Source: Antedon mediterranea (lineage: Eukaryota; Echinodermata; Crinoidea; Comatulida; Antedonidae). Taken from it: DNA of 60,000 nt. The stretch spans positions 14,986,501-15,046,500 of the forward strand of contig NC_092671.1 of NCBI RefSeq assembly GCF_964355755.1, given 5' to 3'. This document shows, piece after piece, positions 41,997 to 54,283 of this stretch. Both the position numbers and the translations under genes were made by a program. Each line of letters opens with the position of its first letter. Position 1 is the stretch's first letter. The notes beneath the pieces are model-generated. The model made no database searches. It saw only the letters and a list, made by a program, of their open reading frames with translations, and was not told the origin of the DNA.

Positions 41997-44900
41997 TATT
42001 GCACATACCCAGATGCCTCTCTGAAACAACAACAAATAAATAAAGAATAATTATAAAATTAACTACAAGAAAACCTTATACAACTTGATATATTTTTTGC
42101 TACGCTGTTATTTTTCTTGATGAGTGTATAAATCGTATACATTCGATAATCGTGAATGTTCTAAATGTTGTAGTCTGTGTTGAGTTGTGTAATTCTACAT
42201 GTGTTTAAGTTTTATTGCCTTTTCCGTTTCACCACCCTCACTGCATAATTTCAATTGCAAATTTACAATAAACAAATATTAAAGTACCGATTTTTACTCC
42301 ATGCTTTAAATCAATAACTTTCATTGCGCGTTACAAAAATGCTCTTTGAAATCAAAAATAAATATTAAGTGTCTTTATATAAAAATTATTTACCTAATTT
42401 ATTATGTTATTTTTGGTACAAGAAATTATAGCACTTTTCCCACGGTTGAATTTAAGCTCGATTAAACTTGAACTTAGAGCCAAAATTGCTTCAGTTAGTA
42501 CAATAAGGATTAACTTCCGTAATGAATATGCTTTGTTATACTTAAGTTTGCCACTCATTACAAAGATGGCATGTTTCCGGAATCGTACCCCCAAATCCTG
42601 TTTTCGATATGCCTTGAAATTAATAGCATCCTACGGGAAGTGTTTTTGGGAAATTCTGTAACGGTCCTTTGTTCTTACGAAACCAAAGTAGACTTAAACG
42701 TTATACAATTTTATGTATGTTTTTTTGTATTTTTTTAAAGAATTATTATAAAATGACAACAATTAAAATACCTTGCAAATTATTGTTTAGAGAATACGAG
42801 ATAACATTATGCTAATTTGTTAAATTCGTTTCTGGTTTAAAATCCTAAAATTCAGTGTTTTTCTATGAGGCCTCTGTCCATGGTTTACTCTACTACAAAC
42901 CATATTTTGGATTTAGGACATTTGTTTTTACCGGCTACCGTAAAATCGGAAATATAAACCAGGTAATGTAATTCCTCTTGGCGTCAAGTTCAGAAGGAGG
43001 AGAACGCATCTTTCGGGATGGTGAAACTCGCACGCCTTTGTTCTACGAATGCAGCTATATGTACATTAATACAAAATCATCATTTAATTTGCAATGTCTA
43101 GTCAAAAGTCACAATTGTAAACTTACCTATGATGTTTAAGATGAGGTAGGCAGGCTATTGACCATTACGGGCCAGGTGAAAGAAGGGGTGCGAACCGGGT
43201 TACACTCATGACATGATGTTCTCGGCAGTAGTGCAGGACAGCAGATGTCAAATGTAGCGTTCTTTGTGATATTTATATCTGAAATGCTCTCAAACCAAAC
43301 AAAGAGTATTAAAAATTGCTTTGTCTGGGCACCGTGTTTCCTCAGGATTGTCCCATTATTTGAGAGGGTATATGTAGAAAAAATTAAAAAACAAAGACAT
43401 TGAACAAAGGACGGGAAAGAAACAATCTGCTGTGTAAAATGTATTTATTGACAAAGAAATCTGTATTTGATGTACTTTTGAATGGAATATACTCTGTTCT
43501 TTAGATTTCTGGAAAATAAAATTGAAGTATAATCACAATAACTAAGACAAGACTACGCGATCTTCTTGACTACGTATAATATATACTTTTTTTGTCTTAG
43601 GCTTATAAATAGCCTATCAAATTTTATCATCTGTTACCATTATTTTTTACGGTATATTGCCATCTTCATCCTATAAAATTAATATATATTACATACTAAA
43701 TAACATCACATACTCACATTAATTATCATTATTATCATGAATATTTATTAAGTTTACAATTTAAAAGTTAAAATGTACATGTTTTCGGTCGCCGTATTTT
43801 GCATTGTTTTTTTAAATTTAATATTGTATTATTTAAAATTGTTTGTAAAGATCTCATCAGGGAAAAGTTAACTCTTCCCTGATTTCATGTTATATGGCTG
43901 TTTTCATTTGATTTCATTAGTGTTTAACAGGACCTAGGTCCACGGTGTAAAAATGTCAAATATTATTTTGTTCTCTATATTATTTCTCTATGTTTATATC
44001 CATAGGCCTATAATTGTTGAAACATTGAAGTTATGATTCCTAAAAAGTAACGGAATATAGGCCTAAAGTTCATGAGCCAAATGTGCTATTTTTACTTCAA
44101 TTATACTAGGAAATTATAACGGAGACTACGAGTAAATCTGTTATTATTGTTATAAGCGTGTATATTTATTTAATACTTATTACCAAACAATACAAGTGAA
44201 AAAACAGCAATTTTGCCTAACGGCCCCCTAACGGCGGATGAGGCCGTAGTCTGTTATGGCTTATACTAAAGAGACCCACCTTTAAATTACACAGAGCACC
44301 CTTTAATAATTCTCGTTTAACTTTATATTATTTCCTTTTATTACAACGCATAGAGATAGTTATTGTTGCAACGTACTTATTTTTAATCCTGCGTGATACT
44401 TAAATGTACTTTTTTAGTACACCCCTATATTGGAAATGGAACGTTCTGGAGTTTTAATATCAAAGAGCAATGAATGACAAAGGGTATACTATACCATTGG
44501 TTTAACCCTGTGTCGCGTGGCTCTTTGTTTACTATTTATCGACAGCACACTTATTTAAGACGATTGTCAATTAAAACAATAATAAGAAATTCGAAGGCTC
44601 GGGAGTTGAATGGTAAATTGAATCGCTTTTTGTCTTGAGGAACTGTAGGTATTGGTAAACAAAGCAATTGTAGGGCCACTTCACAGCTGTTTAGGTCCGG
44701 TTCTCTGCTGCTACCCTGAATGGGTAGCCTATAGCCTATAAAGCAATATAATGTTGGATTACGCACAGCTGATATACACTTGAAATAAATACAAATCACT
44801 TCCATTTACAATGGTTTTACATTGAATCTAGTATTGATAACAGTAATTGATCTATTGATCATTATAACTTTAGATTTGATGATGGTCAAGACGCGTGGCA

Positions 44901-46807
44901 GATGGAGGTGCATTGAATCACCCAGGTGACAAAACAAAAGGTGAAAAAACAAAGTTACCTAACTTGGATGTGACCACTTACGTGCCACTGAGTGTTAACA
45001 ATAATTGTTTGTCTTGTTCAAAACATATTTTGGATCGGAGCAGATGGTTTCCCGATGCACTGCAACACATCCACTTCCAGTTGTTAATTACACTTTTTCC
45101 TAGGCAGTTAATATATAAAATTTAATAAAATAATACTGGTAGTGATTATAATAAATAATAAACTTACTGATATTTATTGTATGAAAATGAGCTTTAAGCC
45201 ATGAAAACCCATTACAAAAAATATTCATAACTTTTCCAATTTCCTAAGTGTACGGTATGATAGGCTAATTGCTTGAATTAAGCATACCACTGTGTACCAT
45301 ATACAACCAGCAAAACAAAAACTTATAAAATATTAATTAATGGTTAATTTTACGGTCCTTATGGTCATATTATGTCCTGCTGGTATCTAGTGAGAGTAAC
45401 GGGTATATCATTTTTATGGGCTTGCCACGGGTCCCGAACGAAAACGTGTAGTACCGGTATATTTTATATAGAGTGAACGAATGTTGATAATAAATAATCA
45501 ACATTCGTTTACTACTAGGCCTATATAAAATACTACAAAACACTACTAATTAAATAAAATAATTTTAAAAATCAACATTTTTTATTAGTCTGTCTTGACA
45601 TGGAGTATTTACTCCATGGTCTTGATAACAAATGTTTAAAACTTAAATTTTCCGACCCACTGTCATTTTACAGACTGATTCATTGTAAATTCCTAAAAAA
45701 AAACCTTTAATGGCGACTGCTATATTGTCGATAATAATACATATTGTATTACTATACTATTATTAGGCCTATATTTCTTGTCATATGTGTAACTTTATAC
45801 TGTACAGGCCACCATCCTCTGCTGGAATACTCCCCTTTGGCCTCCCTCTGGCTCAGGCTTATTTGTGTAGTGAAAATAGGATCCCGTAAAAATAGTCTAC
45901 CAACGGTGTACGTGTGCACTCATCGACAGATTGGCATACGCTTAAAAAAAAGTAGGCCCCACGTAATAAAAAAAAGATAGACATCTCGAATAGGAAAGGT
46001 TAAAAAAAGCATAAAATAGTTTAGTACACGCGGCCCTGCCATTTCTATCGCGTGTTGATCTTAAAAGCCTTTTTGGCACAAAAGTAATGGAGAAAGTATT
46101 ATATAACATGGAAACATGAATGAATTACGGTCTATATACACTTACTAAGGAAGGAGCATTAAATGTAATCTAATATTTTTACATTGCGCCATCTAGTGGT
46201 CATTTTATGGCCTACCGATGCATCCCAAAGGACTCATTTAGTGCATTGTTATAAATCTTTTATTGTGTCTTAACATAGAGATCTCTATGGTCTTAAGGAA
46301 CAAAAAGGATGATTACTCTGTGACGTCGGTATAGAGGAATTATCCACTATAATTTAATTGACGCATCCGCTAAAGTAAACATATATCAATACTCTAGGAA
46401 ATTAGTGTAGATTTCACAGGATTTTATGAATTTTAGTTAATTGTATATTATTGATTACACTGACAAACAATAGATTATTATTTTATTAGGCATTATTACT
46501 TCTACTTTCAAATATGTTTGTGTATTTTCTTCTTCTGTTATTTGTTATTGTTATTATATATTCTTAATACTGTTATAGCCTCTTAAGTCAAAGACTCAAA
46601 TATAGAACAATGAGTTTGTGACCGTGGCTGTGTGTGAACTATATACCACCGAGGTAACCCCTACTCGTCTCGAAAGATGTACTAGGTACTAGTAGTATGA
46701 CATGAACCAGATGTGTACACATGACCTACTGTTTATAGTACTGTACTTTACAAGAAGACTCGTTTACCACCAGAACCATGGAGCGAGTGAGCATTGAACC
46801 CTTGTAG
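41997..46807. other. SINHCAF upstream and intergenic DNA
   Basis: About 4.8 kb with the presumed SINHCAF promoter near the left end (not resolved). AT-rich; several TAGGCCTA palindromes. A 20-base inverted pair GAATGTTGATAATAAATAAT...CAACATTCGTT lies near 45478-45510. No supported gene. Confidence 0.5.
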
Positions 46808-47064
46808 TCCGGTGGCAGGAGGGGGATATCACCACCCGAAAGGGTACAAATAGCCATCCAACTTTTCTAGACCAGAATTTTCCGTAGATTACGAATATGG
46901 AAGGTAATCGATCAGGATAGGAAGCGTTTTCGAGATATAAGGGGTCAAAGTTCAAAATTGACCAATTACAACAATATACTGTATTGTGTATATGTATTAT
47001 AACAAATTTATTGAAGCACAATTTAGTCTTTTATTACATTTTCAAGATTATAGGTCTCTATTTA

Positions 47065-47598
47065 AAGATGTATTGTCCCTTTGTCAAATTAAAAAAAAAA
47101 AAAAAAAAAAATTCGAAAAAAAGTGGGTCATTTTGAAGTATCATAAAAGTTATTAATTTTCACCAAAAATGAGTCGAAAAAAAAAATCATTTAACTGAAA
47201 TACAGACGTTTTTTGGTTCAAAAATTAACTTTGACTTCCAGTCAAAGTTTTCTATCAAAACATATCTCATAGTGCAACGCGCTTGTTTGGCTACTATGTA
47301 TGCATAATCATAAAACTTCCTCACGATCTGTGTGAGAACACCTTCTCATCCGTGACGAGTTGTAAACAATCCTAATTAGCATCATGCATAATGTATACTC
47401 ATGGTTTGAAATCTTTGTTTACTTTCGCTTGGGACGATTATCCAGACGAAATGTAATCAAATTAATTTAGCTGTTAATTACGTAAAATTGTTGTTTTCGA
47501 CTTAAGGTGAATAACTTTAATATTACTTTGATATGGCCAATTTAAATTTAGAGTATTTTGACCTTCATTTTTTTGTTTTTTAAGGGACAATACATCTT
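47065..47598. mobile_element. TA-flanked MITE nested in foldback element 2
   Basis: Perfect terminal inverted repeats AAGATGTATTGTCCC / GGGACAATACATCTT, with TA on each side (47063-47064 and 47599-47600). It interrupts the left arm of foldback element 2: the uninterrupted sequence appears in inverted form in the right arm near 50,900 (CTATTCAATCACC). This pins both the insertion site and the order of events. A 20-base poly-A lies near its left end; no coding capacity. Confidence 0.85.
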
Positions 47599-47790
47599 TA
47601 ATCACCTTATGAAAAAAAAATCCGTTTGTGATTAAGGGTCAAATGTCAATATTGACCAATCATAGAACGTACCTATAGTCCGGCAGCCAAGGCGTTTAAC
47701 CTTGCAATGTTTTCTATAGTTTTTTTTTTATGGATTTTGATTCTCGATACCATCAGAATAAAGATTTTTTTACTGGACGGCTGTCAGCAT

Positions 47791-48032
47791 TAAGCAATTT
47801 GCATAATTAGCATAAACAAAATGGCCGCTATTTTTTTTATATAACATGCTATATCGCTGGAAATACTGGACGTAATGAGATAATTTTGGTGTCAAATTGT
47901 TCACAATGTATTAAGCAATTTGCATAATTAGCATAAACAAAATGGCCGCTATTTTTTTTATATAACATGCTATATCTCTGGAAATACTGGACGTAATGAG
48001 ATAATTTTGGTGACAAATTGTTCACAATGTAT
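47791..48032 (+). repeat. 121-bp tandem duplication in foldback element 2
   Basis: Two near-identical copies, 47791-47911 and 47912-48032, starting TAAGCAATTTGCATAATTAG and containing AAAATGGCCGCTATTTTTTT. Parts resemble the outer arm of foldback element 1. Confidence 0.9.
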
Positions 48033-48099
48033 ATATTTATATTAGCTCTAACATAACTTTCTTTGTAAAATTGACCGGAAACCCCATTTTTAGCAATTT

Positions 48100-48112
48100 T
48101 GACCTTTGACCT
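48100..48112 (-). promoter_or_regulatory. DR1 nuclear-receptor-type motif in foldback element 2
   Basis: Perfect AGGTCAAAGGTCA on the minus strand, repeated at 50198-50210 and 50716-50728. HNF4-like GGGGTCAAAGTTCA variants lie at 46941-46954, 50501-50514 and 50980-50993, and degenerate ones at 48241-48253 and 48406-48418. Function not shown. Confidence 0.35.
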
Positions 48113-48699
48113 CTATTTGCTATATCTAAGTAACTGCAGGTCGGAGAGAATTAAAAATAGGAGCACATTGTTCCCAAGATATACATTTATATTCAGTGTA
48201 ACAGATGATATTGCTTGAAAATGACCGGAAGTGTGGTTATTGACCTTTGACATAATTGAATAAGGTTATAATAACATAAATTAATAAATATTTGTCTTTG
48301 GGAGCCAATTTTTGTGTCAAATTATTCACAATATATATGTTTATACTTGCCATAAAGCAACATTTTTTTCAAAAAGTGACTGAAACACCTATTTTTCTGT
48401 AATTTTAACCTTTGACCTGTTTTTCTCATCTAAATAACAACATGGCATAGAGATTTCTAACGTTTATAATAGATATTTTTATTCAATCTAATAGATTAAC
48501 TGTTTGAAAAATACAAGTGTGATTGTTGCTTTGAAATCCTGTACATAAGAGCCTATCGGGGCGGATTTAATTCAAAGACGTGTGGAATCGGAAGGGGAAT
48601 ACTACTACTACTACTATACAGTACAATGTCTTTGAGATATGTCATTCAGGTATCCATGTATCTCTAATTTAATGGAATGTACGGCTCATAGAGAATCCA

Positions 48700-49780
48700 G
48701 AAGTTACCCTTGGTTCATTTTGGCAAATCCATATGGGTTCCTTTTAAAAGGATTGAGGGTGCACAGAGACAGGCTTTTCCCATGGCTTAATCTTGGAACC
48801 CACAGTTTTAGTTACCCGATATATTTCTAACAAAGTAACTTAAATGTAGCCAAATGCATTGATCCGATGCAGGAACCAGTAGAACCACAGAAGGGTCTAA
48901 ATAGATGACCTGTTGTTTCATTTTAGGCAAGATCCATATGGGTTCCTTAAGGATCGAGAGTGCACAGGCAGCTTTATTCCATGTGCCTGTCTATATAAAC
49001 CCACATTGTCACCCCTTATATTTCCATTATGGGGCTTAATGTCCATGGAGGACCGGCCCTTGGGGGTTATTTTGGGCAAATCCATAAGTGTTCCTTAAGA
49101 ATCGAGAGTGCACAGGCAGCTTTATTCCATGGGCCCTTCCTGTCTATATATGAACCCACAGTGTCACCCATTATATTTCCATTATGGGGCTTAATGTCCA
49201 TCCATGGAGGACCGGGCCTTGGCTTAATTTGGAAAAATCCATAAATTTTCCTTAAGGATCGAGAGTTTACAGGCAGCTTTATTCCATGACCCGCGCCTGT
49301 CTATATGAACTCACAGTGTCACCCCTTATATTTCCATTATGGGGCTTAATGTCCATCCATGGAGGATGACCGGCCCTTTGGTTAATTTGAGCAAATCCAT
49401 AGATGTTCCTTATGCATGATCGAGAGTGCACAGGGATATTTATTATATCTCTATGATTCCACATACAGTATTTCCAATAATATAGGGTCTCTTGTAGCCT
49501 CACATAGAGAACCACAAAAGGTCCTTGAAGGTCGGCCCTTGGGTTCATTTGGGCAAATCCATAAATGTTATTTAAAGATTGAGGGTGCACATTTAGTTTT
49601 ATTCTATAGTTCATCTATGAACTATTTACCCCATATTAATTTATAATACACGGCCTTATGTAGCACACCACCAGGGAAGGGGTAAGTATATATAGAGTTT
49701 CCAAAAGGGTCCTGGGTTTATTCGGACAAATCCATATTGGTTATTTTAGAATCCTTTGTGTACAGGCAACTTTTTCCTGT
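48700..49780 (+). repeat. Tandem array of about 150-200-bp units in foldback element 2
   Basis: Landmark GATCGAGAGTGCACAGGC, or variants, occurs near 48753, 48955, 49103, 49259, 49422, 49577 and 49749. Each copy is followed by TTTATTCCATG, and most by a CCATTATGGGGCTTAATGTC block. Divergence grows toward the array ends. Short readings within are repeat by-products. Confidence 0.85.
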
Positions 49781-51129
49781 ATGGGCCAAACTATCTGTGG
49801 CTATATAAAAATTGTGGTCTGTCTGTGTAGTGAGTTGTGGATTGAGTTTGGCCACCTGGATCTGCCTATGCCCATCCTGTGGACGAATTGGTATTCTTTG
49901 GTTCTGATGAATAGTACTTTATTTTCCAAAAACGAATATTGTAGCCCTAATAAATGCAACTGTGTAGTGGCAAATCATTGAAGGTCAGCGTAACAATTTT
50001 TAAACAATATTATGATGATAAAACATCATAATATTTTAACCGTCATAATATTAATTTTATTATTTATTTTACAGTATTATAATACATTAAAAATAATGCG
50101 CACTAGAAAAAATACCATAACTTCACTGATCAAATAACGATCGATCTCATAGTTTGAATAACTTTGCATTATTTAGTATTATCACTTGTTCAAATGTTGA
50201 CCTTTGACCTATGTCAACTGGTGTAATGATGAATGTGCTCCGTTGATTGTGTATGATTGATGTCTTAACAGAATGATAAACATAACATTTTGTCTTAAAT
50301 TTTAGTTTTTATTTGGTTTTTTATGCAAATTTTGCGATTGGTCAATATTGACATTTGACCTTTAATTGCAAAGTATTTGTTTTATAAGGCGACTGAATAG
50401 ATATCTATAACCATACAAATGTATTAAACGACCAAATTGAACTTCAATAATTTGGTTATAATACATATGTATATAATACATTGTTATAATTGGTCAATTT
50501 TGAACTTTGACCCCCTATCTCTTCCTATTCGCTTCCTATCATGATCGAAGTCTGATTTGAGTAAATACAGTATTATAATTATATTAATCAAAATTATAAT
50601 GAAATAACATATCTTTACTGATCAAATAATTTGATTAGGATACTTGTAAAACCATCAATATCATAGTTTGGACTACTTTGCATTTATTTGTTAACTAATA
50701 CGCGTATTAAAATGTTGACCTTTGACCTTATGTCAACTGATGAAATTGACCTTATGTCAACTGATGAAATGATGTATTCACTCTTTTACATTGCGTATGA
50801 TTAACAGGATGAGAAAACATCCAATTTTTATTAAATATTATTTTTTATTTGGTTTTATAGTATAATCACAAAGGGATTTTTTTTTCATAAGGTGATTGAA
50901 TAGACACTTATAATCATAAAAATGTAATAAAAGACCAAATTGTGCTTCAATAAATTATATTGTTGTAATTGGTCAATTTTGAACTTTGACCCCTTATATC
51001 TCGAAAACGCTTCCTATCCTGATGATCGATTACCTTCCATATTCGTAATCTACGGAAAATTCTGGTCTAGAAAAGTTGGATGACAATTTGTCCCCTTTCG
51101 GGTGGTGATTCCCCCCTCCTGCCACCGGA

Positions 51130-54100
51130 TTATTGCCGATGTTTGTAAGATGCACTATTGATGTGACGTGCCACCGATAAAATAAATAAATAATTACTTA
51201 ATGTATTAGGCGTTCCATAACGTTCAAATGAAGTTAGTTAAAATATTTTGAAAACTCCGACAAAGCATCAAAAGCGGGACCTTCCCGCCGAGATTTGAAC
51301 CGTTGGAACCTATGTACTACTGGCCATTAGTTTATATTAGGACATTCCAAAATCAATATTTGAAAAAAAAAAAAATTGAAAAAAAAAATGTTTTGAGAAT
51401 ATCAGTTTATAGATTGATGTCCTGATTTCTAGTCTAAATCTCTGTAGAATAATAAAATATACAATTGGGTTTTACTATTTTATTAATTCATTTATGTGAT
51501 AATTATTGCAGAATACTGTATAGTAGGCCTACTTATATCCAATACGTAGATGTATTGTCCTCCAAAAACATGAACAATGAAGACTAATAAAAACAAATAG
51601 GTAATCAATTCCAAAAAAAAAAATGTTTTCACGGTTAAATTTAACCAATTAATTTTTACTTTAAATTACAGTTTTTTTCAGGTAAATAATTTTGTTACGA
51701 TCCAATTTTTTTTTCAGGGGACAAAACCTGATTTTGTTTCCTCATCAGAAAACGATGTAAGCAAGAGAGGGCGATATTCAGATGACAAAATTGTTATTAT
51801 GGGATATTCTAGCAATTTCATGTACGCCATTTTGAAATATGGACGTTAATGTTTCCCGCCTTACCTCTGTAAATTAATTGAAACTAGCAACTTTTAAGTA
51901 ACTTTTAGGACGGTCTCGTGAGCATAAATACAAGAAGGGTATTTTAAGATTTGGGAGAGATTAACTTTATTATGTAATAGCAGTCGAGTAATTGGTAATC
52001 GACATTTAAAAGCTGAACTATCAACCTCGTTTGAGGGGTGTGATTTGAATAACGTTGGTAGACCCACACGGAAAACGCAAACATTCTAACTGTTGTTTTT
52101 GTACATCTGGAAACACAATCTAAACTCGATTTTACCCATTGTAAGTGATGATTGTTAATATGTGTTGTATGTGTTATCCTGTCCAAATAAATGGTGTAGG
52201 CATGGGTATAATAATAAGCTAGAGAGAGAGTAGGTACATAATAGGTAGACTAGCAAGAAGGGCTATAATTATTTTTCCGAGAATGTCAATTTATTATAGG
52301 CTAGGCCTAGCCTAAAGGGAAAGAGGAGAGCGCGTGCCGTGTGTAGCCTTTTAGAGGAGGCAGCGCATATAATATAAGCCTAGCTAGTAAGTAGGATCTA
52401 TGCATACCTCCTAGGCCTAGCTAGTAGCAGGGTTACCTGCTTGGTTGGTTAGCCTGCTGCAGCAGTACAGTAGTGTGGAAGGCAAGTAGCCTAGCTAGCT
52501 AGGCCGGGCCTAGCTAGATACTCTAGGCTAGCCTGGTTAGGTATAGGTAGGCTGTATGTGTAGTGAGTAATTAGATTAGTAGTATAAGTAGGCCTAGGTA
52601 GTAGTAGGAAAGGGACTACAGTAGAAGAAACAAATAGAAGGTTTACATTTACAACAATCAATTGTACTATTAGTTTGGGTAATGTCTGTATCATTTGCAT
52701 TTCAGAATGGATAAACTTTTAAAATTTTGGTTGTGATAATGATAAACAACTTTTATTTTGTATGGACCGCTGCTACTAGTTAAAGAATGTATTTACCTGT
52801 ACTAATAATACTTCAACATGTCAAATATAAGAAGATGAACGATTTTATTTGTCACTGGTTACTTTGTATGTGCTGTGCCTTCCTACTGTAGGCTATGTTA
52901 GCTGCTGTAGGTAGGCCAGAATTTGCCTAGGACTAAGTAGGAAAACCACTATTTCTATTATCTTGCTTTTTATTTTGTGAATTACCTTTTGAATATGGTG
53001 AATGATGGTGAACTTCAATGTTTATATGCTCGACTTTATGATCCTTTCCTTCTAACCTATAGTAACAAGCTCTAAACTACAGTATGTGATGGTACGGGTA
53101 TATAATGCTAATAGTATATAATGCTAATAGTATATAATGTTAATAGTATGACATTCTGAATACATTACATGTACACAATTGAATGGTTATTGTTGCACCA
53201 AATATAGATTACTGTAACAGATGTACTGTACATACATACTTTAGTATGGTAAGGTACAGTTTGTTCCTAAGTAGTACTGTATGAATTACATGGTCATGAA
53301 AAGGAAGGGGATGCAGTGTGCATCAGGAGTTTGTCTCACAACCAATAAGGAATCAACAATTGTTGCATGATCCGCTGGACTGAAAAATAGCTGTATCTCA
53401 TTAGAATAGATAGAATTACCATGAGGGTACTACTATACAGGACATGAAAGATATGAGTTACTGACATAGTGTTTAATGTAACTTTATGCTAACAACAAAC
53501 TTTCACAGCAGAATGTACAGTATTAGTTCCCTGTACAGTAATTGATGTAACCTTTGAACTCCTCACTTAGTAAAGTAATATTATCCTGATCATATAGAAG
53601 TTTATTGTGTATCTTAAACTGATTAATCGGTGTAAATTTTATTTTTATTAATACCTTATCTTTATAATGATATTTACTTACCTAATATTTGGCAACTTGT
53701 ACTATTGTTGTACTGTTATGCACTGTTACTGGCAGCATTTAGTAGTTCATACAGTAGTTCATAGATCAGGCCTGACAATCCATTTTTTAAATGTACATTT
53801 GCTGTTCTCTAGTCTTAGTTATAACTAAATTAATAGTGATCTAATAAAACTGTTAAGATGCATTTTATTTAAAAAAAAAATTATATTATTTTCTGTTGCT
53901 TTATACTTTTTATAAACGTACAGTATATTTCCAAACATATTGATATAGATCACAAGCATTAGTCATTGAAACTGTACTAGAGGAAAGAATATTGGATTTC
54001 AAATATGAAGGGGAAATCCCTTTACAGTAGACGATATTTATGTACATACAGTAACCATCCTCGGCCAACTCAACATCTTTAAAATGATTCAGACGTTGAG

Positions 54101-54202
54101 CATACAGTAGTTACACAAATCTCTACTGTAGATGATATTTAGCAAATAATTCCATTGGGTACTGTAAATGTGTTTTAATGATTAAGAATGTTTTCTTCAC
54201 AG
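51130..54202. other. Region upstream of PPP6R coding start
   Basis: Holds a possible MITE end near 51549-51564 (AGATGTATTGTCC), then a CTAG-rich block at about 52205-52610 with many GCCTAGCTAG/TAGGCCTA palindromes and locally higher GC. That block is a candidate 5' region or first noncoding exon for PPP6R, but I cannot place a start site. From about 52.6 kb TACAGTA/TACTGTA words become frequent. No coding exon supported. Confidence 0.45.
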
Positions 54203-54223
54203 CATGTTGTGATTGCAAAGGAC

Positions 54224-54283
54224 ATGTTTTGGAAATTTGAAGTACACAGTACATCCCATGTGGATACGCTATTGGAGAAAGAG
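54224..54283 (+). CDS. PPP6R3: PPP6R coding exon 1
   Basis: The exon starts at 54203 after TTCACAG; the first 21 bases are 5' UTR. ATG at 54224 begins [20 protein letters not shown], the invariant family N-terminus. An ATG at 54188 lies before the acceptor and is intronic. Donor GTTAGT, phase 0. At least one upstream noncoding exon must exist. Confidence 0.93.

Larger units (their letters stand above)
46808..51129. mobile_element. Foldback (long inverted repeat) element 2
   Basis: TCCGGTGGCAGGAGGGGG at 46808 recurs inverted ending at 51129. The arms then match inward through TCTAGACCAGAATTTTCCGT, AGATTACGAATATGGAAGG, CGAGATATAAGGGGTCAAAG and a T-rich segment, about 330 bp in all once a MITE in the left arm is removed. 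The right arm also contains a direct duplication of about 480 bp (50.1-50.56 and 50.6-51.0 kb). Inside are a 121-bp tandem duplication, sequence related to foldback element 1, and a seven-copy tandem array. No transposase recognised. Confidence 0.8.

Noticed and set aside
51549-51730. Complete third MITE
   Set aside because: Only the left tip (AGATGTATTGTCC) is convincing; no matching right tip or TA pair could be placed.
51716-51755. Second hammerhead-like sequence (CTGATGAGGAAAC on the minus strand with a possible helix III)
   Set aside because: There is no room for helix II between the CUGAUGA and GAA elements, and helix I does not pair next to the cleavage site.
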